Shown here one piece after another: positions 34,597 through 43,600 of a DNA stretch of 64,000 nucleotides. Under the pieces are notes generated by a model, which searched no databases, was not told where the DNA came from, and saw only the letters and a list, made by a program, of their open reading frames with translations. The DNA comes from Cylindrospermum stagnale PCC 7417. GTDB lineage: Bacteria; Cyanobacteriota; Cyanobacteriia; Cyanobacteriales; Nostocaceae. Position 1 is the stretch's first letter, and each line of letters opens with the position of its first letter. The translations under genes and the position numbers were made by a program. Location of the stretch: positions 1,277,001 through 1,341,000 of the forward strand of contig NC_019757.1 in NCBI RefSeq assembly GCF_000317535.1, written 5' to 3'.

Positions 34597-36897
34597 ATGC
34601 TCAATCAACCACATTTCAACCCTGGTTACACCGTTGAAACCATAGAACCAGATGAGATATTTCTCTTATCCGAGAGGGAAGCAGTGTGGTTGAGCGATCG
34701 CCTTTCTTGTCGTGTAGCGGCTTTACTGCGCGATCGCCATACCATAGACGAAATTATAGACATAATCCAACTCGAACTACTCCAACAACAACCCACCACC
34801 CAACAAACAACCGACTTCTTCCAAAATCTGCTCGATGTCAGCATCAAGACCCAATATGCTCTATTCCAAATGGAACAACAGGGCTATCTGGTAGAACAAG
34901 ATGACTCACTACCCTCCCACCTAGCCATCTTCTGTCATCATCTCAATATTACTCCCACAGTCGCTACTCAACGATTACAATCAGCCACAGTCGCAGTCAA
35001 AACACTAGGTTCCCTTCCTACCGACGACTTCATAGCCATCCTCAAATCCCAGCATATTCAAATAGCTGATGCAGGAGATATCACAATAGTCTTGACAGAC
35101 GACTACCTCCACCCCCAGCTAGAAGAACTTAATCAACAAGCATTAAAGTCACAATCTCCCTGGATGCTAGTCAACCCCTTGGGAACAATGTCCTGGATAG
35201 GGCCTATATTTCATCCCCACAAAACAGGATGTTGGCAATGTCTAGCACAACGTTTACGAGATAACAAACCCATTGAAAGATTTATCCAAAAGCAAAAGCA
35301 GATTTCCTTATCTCCTCCTTTAGGGTTCCTAGCTTCAACAGTGCAAACAGCCCTCGGAATGGCAGCTACAGAAGTCTTCAAGTGGATTGTCCAAGGGGAG
35401 AATCAACGATTAGAAGGTAATTTAATCACATACGATACACTGACTCTTCAGCATCAAGACCATACTCTTGTTAAACGTCCCCAATGTCCCAGTTGTGGAC
35501 AGATGGTTAATGGATTAGAGAATCAGCCCCTACCCGTTGTTTTAGGACACCGCAAGAAAAACTTTACCGCAGACGGAGGACATCGTTATTGTTCCCCCCA
35601 AGAAACTTTTAGAAAATACCAACATCATATTAGTCCGATTACAGGCATTGTCCGAGAACTGCAAAAAATCCCAGGAAGTCCTTTAACGCATACATATATT
35701 GCCAAGCATCATTTCCTCAACATCTTTGACGATTTAGACAGCTTACACCAAAATATCGGCGGTAGAAGTGCAGGCAAAGGTAGAACAGATAGCCAAGCCA
35801 GAGCCAGCGGTTTCTGTGAAGCCATTGAAAGGTATTCTGGCGTATTTCAGGGAAATGAAATAACACATAAAAGCAGTTATCAACAAATGGGGAACAAAGC
35901 AATTCACCCCAATGCCTGTATGAACTTCAGCCCACAGCAATACCAGAATCGAGAACAATGGAATACCCAATCTAAAGGTTGGTTTCAAAAAGTCCCAGAA
36001 CCCTTTGATATAGAAAGAGAAATCGACTGGACACCAGTTTGGTCTTTAACCCACCAAGAATTCAAATATCTGCCAACAGCTTACTGCTATTATGGCTATC
36101 CCCAATCTCATCCACCAGACTGTTGGGCAGACTCCAATGGATGTGCCGCAGGTAACACCCTCGAAGAAGCTATTCTCCAAGGATTTATGGAATTAGTTGA
36201 ACGGGACTGTGTAGCATTATGGTGGTATAACCGTCTGCCAAAAACTCAAGTAGATTTAGACAGTTTCAATGAGCCTTACTTTCAAAACCTCAAAGAATAT
36301 TACCAAACCCTTAACAGAGACTTGTGGGTATTAGATATTAGCAGCGACCTGAATATTCCCGCTTTCGCTGCTATTAGTCGCCGAACAGATCGAGAAGTAG
36401 AAGATATTGTTTTAGGGTATGGTGCCCACTTTGACCCAAAAATTGCCATTAGTCGAGCCTTAACCGAGGTTAACCAAATTCTACCTAATGTACTCAGAGC
36501 TACAGAGGATGGTAACACTCAATATCCCCCATCTGCCGATTCCCTAGCTCTAGATTGGTGGAAGTCTGCAACTTTGGCCAATCAACCTTATCTGCTTCCT
36601 GATACTCAGAGTGTCCCCAAAGTTAGTGCTGATTATTCACAACTAGCAAGTGACGATCTACTTGAAGATGTTAGACTTTGTCAAAAAATCGTCGAGAAAA
36701 ATGGACTGGAAATGCTAGTGTTAGATCAGACACGTCCTGATATTGGACTGAGAGTAGCCAAAGTAATAGTACCGGGAATGCGCCATATGTGGAAACGCTT
36801 AGGTTCAGGACGGCTTTATGAAGTTCCAGTGAAAATGGGTTGGTTGTCAGAGCCTCTGACAGAAGAACAACTCAACCCTTATCCCATGTGGATGTAA
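34597..36897 (+). CDS. Fused TOMM cyclodehydratase (E1-like domain + YcaO)
   Basis: A 766-residue protein combining the two parts of an azoline-forming cyclodehydratase. Residues about 1-310 are the leader-binding/E1-like part with a four-cysteine zinc site (GCWQCLAQ near 212 and QCPSCGQM near 298). Residues about 370-766 are the YcaO domain with ATP-site signatures SAGKGRTDSQARASGFCEAI and NTLEEAILQGFMELVERD. YcaO uses ATP to cyclise Cys/Ser/Thr to azolines in peptides. Size and fusion resemble PatD/TruD of cyanobactin pathways. The C-terminus is NPYPMWM, not the full PxPxP tail usual in azoline-forming members. No dehydrogenase or small precursor gene is adjacent. Confidence 0.85.
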   Translation: MLNQPHFNPGYTVETIEPDEIFLLSEREAVWLSDRLSCRVAALLRDRHTIDEIIDIIQLELLQQQPTTQQTTDFFQNLLDVSIKTQYALFQMEQQGYLVEQDDSLPSHLAIFCHHLNITPTVATQRLQSATVAVKTLGSLPTDDFIAILKSQHIQIADAGDITIVLTDDYLHPQLEELNQQALKSQSPWMLVNPLGTMSWIGPIFHPHKTGCWQCLAQRLRDNKPIERFIQKQKQISLSPPLGFLASTVQTALGMAATEVFKWIVQGENQRLEGNLITYDTLTLQHQDHTLVKRPQCPSCGQMVNGLENQPLPVVLGHRKKNFTADGGHRYCSPQETFRKYQHHISPITGIVRELQKIPGSPLTHTYIAKHHFLNIFDDLDSLHQNIGGRSAGKGRTDSQARASGFCEAIERYSGVFQGNEITHKSSYQQMGNKAIHPNACMNFSPQQYQNREQWNTQSKGWFQKVPEPFDIEREIDWTPVWSLTHQEFKYLPTAYCYYGYPQSHPPDCWADSNGCAAGNTLEEAILQGFMELVERDCVALWWYNRLPKTQVDLDSFNEPYFQNLKEYYQTLNRDLWVLDISSDLNIPAFAAISRRTDREVEDIVLGYGAHFDPKIAISRALTEVNQILPNVLRATEDGNTQYPPSADSLALDWWKSATLANQPYLLPDTQSVPKVSADYSQLASDDLLEDVRLCQKIVEKNGLEMLVLDQTRPDIGLRVAKVIVPGMRHMWKRLGSGRLYEVPVKMGWLSEPLTEEQLNPYPMWM

Positions 36898-36944
36898 TTG
36901 ACACTTGTAAATCGGTTAATCCCAGAAATTACACAGCTTTAACT

Positions 36945-38030
36945 ATGCTGCATGGATATAAAATTATTGATGCTGATTCCCATGTAATAGAGCCTCCGCA
37001 GATATGGGCCAAATACCTTCCCCCTGAATTTAAGCACTTTGCACCCTCAGCAGACATGAAAATCAAAGGGGAAGACATTACGCAAAAAATATCCCAGCAA
37101 GTGCGACAACAAGGCAATCAGCAGATGATGCAGGCTCACCCGAATGCTTATCTTCATCGCTACGATGCAGAATCTCACCTCCAAGCAATGGTACAGATGG
37201 GGGTTGATATAGCCTTTATTTATCCAACTTACGGTTTGTGGCTCTTTGCCATTGATACCATGCCAGCAGAAGTTGTAGGAGCCTTCACCCATGCCTACAA
37301 TACTTGGTTATATGAAGAATTTTGTAGCTATGCTCCAGACAAGTTGAAAGGAGTAGGAGCGATTAATCTTCATGCACCAGAGCAAATGGTGTCAGAATTA
37401 CACCGCATCGCCGAGTTTGGCTGGAAATCGGTATTTTTACGCCCTAACCCCGTTAAAGGGCGACTCTTAAGTGATAGTGCCTATGAGCCATTTTGGACAG
37501 CCTGCGAAGAGTTAGGTATAGCAGTCGGAATTCATGAAGGCACCCATAGCCGCTTACCAACTACAGGTGCAGATAGATTTAATACTCGGTTTGCCCTGCA
37601 CGCTTGTTCCCATCCAATGGAACAGATGATGGCATTGTTAGCCCTGATTGAAGGAGGGGTATTAGAACGTCATCCCCATCTCAGGGTAGGGTTTCTAGAG
37701 TCTGGTTGTGGTTGGCTCCCTTACTGGCTCTGGCGAATGGATCAAGAGTATGATAATTTACATTGGGAGGTGCAAAATCATGTTAAAATGAAGCCATCAG
37801 ACTACTTCCGTCGTCAGTGCTTTGTAGCAATTGACCCTTCTGAACCTTATTTAGCCCAAATTATCGAGTACATCGGTACTGATAACTTAATCTTCGGCTC
37901 TGATTATCCTCACATGGATCATCAGCCGGATGTTGTCAATATGGTTTTAGAGCTTGAGACGCAGTTATCTCAAGAAACGGTGCAAAAGATTGTTTGGGAT
38001 AATACCTGCCGTTTTTACAATTTGACTTGA
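36945..38030 (+). CDS. Amidohydrolase-2-family metal-dependent hydrolase
   Basis: 361 residues. The amidohydrolase-2 TIM barrel opens with IIDADSHVIEPPQIWAKYLP (metal-binding D-x-H region). VGIHEGTHSR and FGSDYPHMDHQPD follow near residue 320, the latter with the conserved Asp. The ATG at 36945 starts MLHGYKIIDAD; a longer in-frame extension overlaps the YcaO gene and is rejected. It lies 47 bases after the YcaO gene. Amidohydrolases accompany YcaO proteins in some RiPP pathways such as bottromycin, so a peptide-tailoring role is plausible but unproven. Confidence 0.85.
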   Translation: MLHGYKIIDADSHVIEPPQIWAKYLPPEFKHFAPSADMKIKGEDITQKISQQVRQQGNQQMMQAHPNAYLHRYDAESHLQAMVQMGVDIAFIYPTYGLWLFAIDTMPAEVVGAFTHAYNTWLYEEFCSYAPDKLKGVGAINLHAPEQMVSELHRIAEFGWKSVFLRPNPVKGRLLSDSAYEPFWTACEELGIAVGIHEGTHSRLPTTGADRFNTRFALHACSHPMEQMMALLALIEGGVLERHPHLRVGFLESGCGWLPYWLWRMDQEYDNLHWEVQNHVKMKPSDYFRRQCFVAIDPSEPYLAQIIEYIGTDNLIFGSDYPHMDHQPDVVNMVLELETQLSQETVQKIVWDNTCRFYNLT

Positions 38031-38056
38031 AACTTACATAAGGACGCACTACTATC

Positions 38057-39121
38057 ATGAGTGAAAAAGTAACACAAACATTTCAGGAGCCACTAAAATC
38101 GTGGCTTGATCCTAAGACATATTATCAAATCCTTCTAGTTACTCCCCCTGATCCGAATACTAAAAAAGAAGGACAAAATATACAAACAAAAATAGTAGCT
38201 AAAACCAAGGAAGAATTTGACACCTATCTGACTGATAAGAATAATCTTGATGGTTCTAAGGAAACGGTAGGTTCGCATTTACCCTCACCTGGGGTAACTC
38301 TAGACGATGATTTTCTGAAAGCAATTTTCTCATCTGAGTCAGATTGTGGGAAATCCGTCGTAATGAAACCAAATCAACTAGATGCTAATAATTTTTATGC
38401 TACAAGCCGGAATCTATTACAGAGCCGCAAACTATCTCAGCTAATTGCTAACACATGGTACTGCTATGTAACAGCAAAAGAATCAGAAGCATGGAAGCGT
38501 TTTCAAAATGGTGATTGGCATACAGATTCTCACATATTAAATGGACTCATAGCTAGAGAGATTTTCTTTATTTCTCAAAGCGTTTACCCATCTGAGCTTG
38601 AACCCGAAAATCTTGATATTTATTATCCACTCAGGGGTAGAATCGCAATTCCTGCAAATGGTGATAAAGAACATGGAAAACCAAGATTCTTGATTTTGCC
38701 CAATAGCACAGCTTGGGAGAGAATTGCTTTGAGCCTTTTATTAGCAGGACAGGCATATCGCCAAATTAAAGACGATAAATCAACTACTGGTTATATTTAT
38801 CAACAAATTTCTCAGCCTATTTTTAGTACAGGTGAAATAATTCATAGGTATGGGCTAGACGTGGTATGGTACGACTATATAGGTAAGATCAGCGAAGTAC
38901 AATTTAGTCCAGTAGATGTTTCTACTAATTATCAAGTTGTTATTCCTTATCCTCCAATACCGGATGAAAAAAATCTATCTCTTGAAGAAATTGAAAAATG
39001 GGCTGGAGCTTCTGATAAAGAAGCACCATTTCCCTTCTATCGCATAACAGAGGACAACAGATATGTAGGTATAGATTATGTTTCACCTCCATACCCCTAC
39101 ATACCGCTATCTACTAGTTAG
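38057..39121 (+). CDS. Unknown protein of the YcaO cluster, copy 1 (Ser/Thr-ended tail)
   Basis: A 354-residue protein of no family I recognise. It has a helical middle with QSRKLSQLIANTWYCYV and IALSLLLAGQAYRQI, then VVIPYPPIPDEKNLSLEEIE and the C-terminus YVSPPYPYIPLSTS. The paralogue at 39407 shares this layout and ends YVSPPFPYIPLSTT. There is no signal peptide or membrane helix. It starts 26 bases after the amidohydrolase with AAGGA upstream, so it is in the same operon. The shared Pro-rich tail ending in heterocyclisable Ser/Thr beside a cyclodehydratase raises the idea that the tail is a substrate. It could equally be a partner or scaffold. Confidence 0.6.
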   Translation: MSEKVTQTFQEPLKSWLDPKTYYQILLVTPPDPNTKKEGQNIQTKIVAKTKEEFDTYLTDKNNLDGSKETVGSHLPSPGVTLDDDFLKAIFSSESDCGKSVVMKPNQLDANNFYATSRNLLQSRKLSQLIANTWYCYVTAKESEAWKRFQNGDWHTDSHILNGLIAREIFFISQSVYPSELEPENLDIYYPLRGRIAIPANGDKEHGKPRFLILPNSTAWERIALSLLLAGQAYRQIKDDKSTTGYIYQQISQPIFSTGEIIHRYGLDVVWYDYIGKISEVQFSPVDVSTNYQVVIPYPPIPDEKNLSLEEIEKWAGASDKEAPFPFYRITEDNRYVGIDYVSPPYPYIPLSTS

Positions 39122-39181
39122 AACAACTGGGAGTAAACAGGAAGTCACTAGTATAATGTACTCCCAAATTAGTTAGGGATA

Positions 39182-39372
39182 GACCCGAATGAACCTTATT
39201 AAGCCCCATCGAGTACATTGGTGCTGATAACTTAATCTTCGGCTCTGACTACCCTCACATGGATCACAATTCTGACATCGTTGATAAATTAGTCCTTGAA
39301 GAGCATTTATCAAGAACAATTGTCAAAAAGATTGCTGGGGATAATCCCCAGCGTTTTTATAACCTGGTCTAA
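39182..39372 (+). pseudogene. C-terminal remnant of a second amidohydrolase
   Basis: From 39208 the DNA encodes IEYIGADNLIFGSDYPHMDH then a diverged end finishing RFYNLV and stop. It aligns with the last 55 residues of the intact amidohydrolase upstream (IEYIGTDNLIFGSDYPHMDH and RFYNLT). Similarity extends about 26 bases further 5' (GACCCGAATGAACCTTAT), with a stop and a 4-base deletion. Everything earlier is gone. This is the decayed second copy of an amidohydrolase-plus-unknown-gene duplication. Confidence 0.9.
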
Positions 39373-39406
39373 TCATTCTATTCTCTAATTGCAAAGGAAG
39401 CAGAAA

Positions 39407-40450
39407 GTGCAAATACTTTTGAAAAATTTATCTTTTGATTTACCTATTTCCTGTAACGATCCGGTGTTGAGTAAAAATACATCTCGATCTGGGGTTGAAG
39501 ATAACTATTACTTTCAAATACTCACGATAGAAGGAAAGCCGGGTGAGAGGGTAAAAAAGTTAGTATATGGAACTAGAAAAAATTTAGTTAAGTACCTGGA
39601 AATTGCAGACAATGAGTTGCCTACAGAAGGAACAAAAGTTAATCCGGAGTTTGTAACAAAAAATGATCACCAATTTTGTGGAGTAAGGTTTCTATTACAA
39701 GGTCGCCAGCTGTCTCAAATAATGTCTTATACATGGCTTGACGATCAGAAGCTTCAAGAATACGAACCAAAAGACGGAACAGACCCACTGAAAAAAGTAA
39801 CAAAAACACAGATAGAGTTAGTTAGAGAAATATTTAATTCGTATAACATTATCCCTGATGTTTATTGTTTAGAGGATGAATTAACATCATCCCCTACAGA
39901 AAACATTGAACTATGCCCTTTGAGAAACACAGAACTTAGAGAAAAGCTATTCAAAGCTGAAGAAAAAAATAGCAAAGCTGAACCTTACTTAATTAAACCC
40001 CAATATGTAAGTTATAACACAATATCTCTATCTCTATTATTAAGCGGACAAGTATATTATCAAGATGAACATGAGCCAGATAAATGGAAACAGCTTTGGC
40101 CATCCATTCTCAGCACATATGAAATGGTTTGGGAGTATGCATTAGACATATCATGGGATACATTCTATTCTAGTAGAGTTGATATTGCTCAAGCTGGTTA
40201 TCCACCAACACCTCCTTATACTAAGGTAACTCTGGGTTATCCTCCGAAACCGACTGAATTCAGTCTGACACAAGAAAATATCCAAATATGGGCTGAAGAA
40301 GTTGAGGAATTACCGGAAATCTCAGAAGAAGAGAATCCAAATAGAAGAAAATTCCCCTTTTATCCTGCAAGAAATACTGAAGAATGGCGTAGCAAAAACT
40401 TACAATATGTCTCTCCTCCTTTCCCCTATATTCCCCTCAGTACTACTTAA
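39407..40450 (+). CDS. Unknown protein of the YcaO cluster, copy 2 (Ser/Thr-ended tail)
   Basis: 347 residues from the GTG at 39407, which has AAGGAAG six bases upstream; an in-frame TTG at 39389 lacks such a site. It is a paralogue of the gene at 38057. Shared landmarks are GRQLSQIMSYTWL, ISLSLLLSGQVYYQ, VTLGYPPKPTEFSLT and the identical-plan tail YVSPPFPYIPLSTT. Overall identity is modest, but the last 14 residues are nearly the same, so the tail is under stronger constraint than the body. The gene comes 34 bases after the amidohydrolase remnant, repeating the gene order of copy 1. The function is not known. Confidence 0.6.
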   Translation: MQILLKNLSFDLPISCNDPVLSKNTSRSGVEDNYYFQILTIEGKPGERVKKLVYGTRKNLVKYLEIADNELPTEGTKVNPEFVTKNDHQFCGVRFLLQGRQLSQIMSYTWLDDQKLQEYEPKDGTDPLKKVTKTQIELVREIFNSYNIIPDVYCLEDELTSSPTENIELCPLRNTELREKLFKAEEKNSKAEPYLIKPQYVSYNTISLSLLLSGQVYYQDEHEPDKWKQLWPSILSTYEMVWEYALDISWDTFYSSRVDIAQAGYPPTPPYTKVTLGYPPKPTEFSLTQENIQIWAEEVEELPEISEEENPNRRKFPFYPARNTEEWRSKNLQYVSPPFPYIPLSTT

Positions 40451-40610
40451 GTAAACTTACTTAATTGATTGCCTTGTTGACTCATTTTCTGAGTAGGTAA
40501 ACTACAAATACAGTATCTATAAGCAGGTTGGTTGAATTTCACCAATCTGCTTACGTATGTTATTTAATAAATAAAAAGCATACTTCCTAAACCAGACTCC
40601 CAATTCTAAT

Positions 40611-43600
40611 ATGATTCACAATCAAGATATTCTTCAAAAAGACTACCAGATTATTGAAAAAATATATGAAAGTGCTAGTTCATTGATCTATCGAGCCATT
40701 CTCAAGCTTAATAATCAACCCATTATTCTGAAGATTCTTAAGGAAGATTATCCCAGCCCCTCAGAACTCACCCGATATAAACAGGAATATGAAATTACAA
40801 GTTCCTTAAACGCAGATAACATTATTAAAGCCTACAAATTACAGCGATATAAAAATAGTTTAGTAATGCTGTTGGAAGACTTTGGCGGTGAATCTTTAAA
40901 AATTTTAATATCCAAACATCAATTTAGCTTAGAAGTATTTCTGACCATTGCTATCAAGACCACTGAGAGTTTAGCAGCTATTCACAACGCTAATATTATT
41001 CACAAAGACATTAACTCTGCCAACATTGTCTATAACCAAGAAACTAGACAACTGAAAATAATTGACTTTGGTATTTCTACTCGTTTATCTCAAGAAAATC
41101 AGATTATTAGCAATATCAATCAATTAGAAGGAACATTAGCTTATATTTCTCCAGAACAAACTGGTAGAATGAACCGGGGTATAGATTACCGGAGTGATTT
41201 TTATTCTTTAGGTGTCACTTTCTATGAACTATTAACAAATCAACTTCCATTTACTACCAATGACCCCATAGAATTAGTCCATTGTCATATCGCACAACAC
41301 CCAAAAATACCAAATGAACTGATTGCTTCAATTCCTTTAACATTATCTAATATCATTATCAAATTGTTAGCAAAAACCCCAGAGGAAAGATATCAAAGTG
41401 CTTGGGGAATTAAAGCAGATTTAGAAACTTGTCTCCAGCAATTAAAAACTACAGGAAACATTGGTCATTTTTCTTTAGGATCTCAGGATATTTCTGATAA
41501 GTTTCATATTCCACAAAAACTCTATGGACGAGAGCAGGAAATTACTCAACTGTTAACTACTTTTGAGCGAGTTAGCCAAGGTAAAGCGGAAATAATTCTG
41601 GTTTCTGGTTATTCAGGTATCGGTAAATCTGCCTTAGTTAATGAAATTCATAAACCAATTACAAAACAAAGAGGATTCTTTATCAATGGTAAATTTGACC
41701 AGTTACAACGAGATATTCCTTATGCAGCAATAACCCAAGCTTGGCAAGGTTTAGTCCGTCAACTCTTGAGTGAACCGGAAATCACCCTAAAAACTTGGAA
41801 AGAAAAAATTTTAGCAGTTTTAGGAAATAATAGTCAAATAATTATTGATATCATTCCTGACTTAGAAAAGATTATCGGTAAACAGCCACCAGTTGAGCAA
41901 CTAGGAGCAACGGAAACACAAGATAGATTTAACTTATTTTTTGCCAGATTTGTCCACATTTTCAGTCAAAAAGAACACCCCTTAACAATCTTTCTCGATG
42001 ACTTACAATGGGCTGATTTACCATCTTTGAATTTAATTGAAAAACTAATTACCAATGTTGACAGCCAATATTTATTGATTATAGGGGCATACCGAAATAA
42101 TGAAGTCAGTCCTACCCATCCTTTAACGCAAACATTAGAGCAAATTAAAAAAGCTGAAGTTATAATTAATCAAATTATGCTTCAACCTTTGGGAATTAGC
42201 GATGTTAAACAATTAATGGCTGATACCCTAAATTGCTCTAGAGAAGATGTACAACCTTTAGCAGAGTTAGTCACTAAAAAAACTGCTGGTAATTCTTTCT
42301 TTATCACTCAATTACTCCAAACATTGTATAAAGAAAAACTATTAGTGTTGAATGTTCCTCAACTCCCCATTCATCAAAGAGAAAATAATCAGGGTTTTTG
42401 GCAGTGGAATATTGAGAAAATTCAACAAATAGGTATAACTGATAATGTAGTTGACTTGGTGGTCAGAAAGATTGAAAAACTAGAGCAAAATACACAAAAT
42501 ATTTTAAAATTAGCTGCTTGTATAGGCAACAGATTTAATTTAGAAATTCTGTCCATTGTCAATAGAAAATCACTGACTTTCACTTCTCAGGAAATACAGC
42601 CAGCACTTCAGGAGGGTTTGATTATTCCCCTAAGCAATGACTATAAATTACCCTTGCTATGGAGTGAAGAAGAAATATCAGGTGATACTTCAGAAATTTC
42701 CTCGGACTTCATCCTCAAAAATTCCACATCTATTCCCTATAAATTTTTACATGATCGAGTACAACAAGCGGCTTACAGTCTGATTTTAGAAGCAGAGAAA
42801 AAATCTATTCATTTGCAAATAGGCCGTTTGTTGAGGAACAATACTCCAGCAGATGAATTAGAGGAAAATATTTTTAATATTGTTCATCAACTTAACGAAG
42901 GATTAAGTTTAATTACTGAGCCATTAGAAAAATATGAGTTAGCTAAATTGAATCTTCAAGCAGCTAAAAAATCTAAAGCCTCGACAGCTTATGAACCCGC
43001 TCTTAAATATTTAGAAATGGGATTAAGTCTCTTAGGATCAAATAGCTGGAATGAGCAATATACATTGACATGGGAATTGCATATAGAAACTTTAGAGTTG
43101 CTTTACTTAAACACTAAATTTGATCAATTTGAAGAGTTTTCTAATACTGTTCTGCAACAAGCCCAAGAAATTCTTGATCAAGCAAAAATTAATCAGCTAC
43201 AAATATTATACTATTGTACGACATTTCAAGCTAATAAAGCAATAGACATTGCTATTAAAATTTCAAGAAAGTTGGGAACACATATTTCTCAAGAACAGGG
43301 CGATATAGAAAATAAAATTGCACAACAACAAGACTTAATACAATTATTTTTACAGGATAAAAACCTTGAATATTTATATCAATTACCTGTAATGACCGAT
43401 AAGTATCAAATAGCGATAGTACAAATACTACAACAAATTATTGCAGCTACACATACGACAAACTTCCCTTTATTTGTTGAAATAATATTGATTCAGCTTA
43501 ATCTTTGTATAAAATATGGAAATCCACCTAATGCTGCTTATATATATAATACTTATGGAATGCTTTTGTGTAGCATAAAACAAGATATTGATTATGGATA

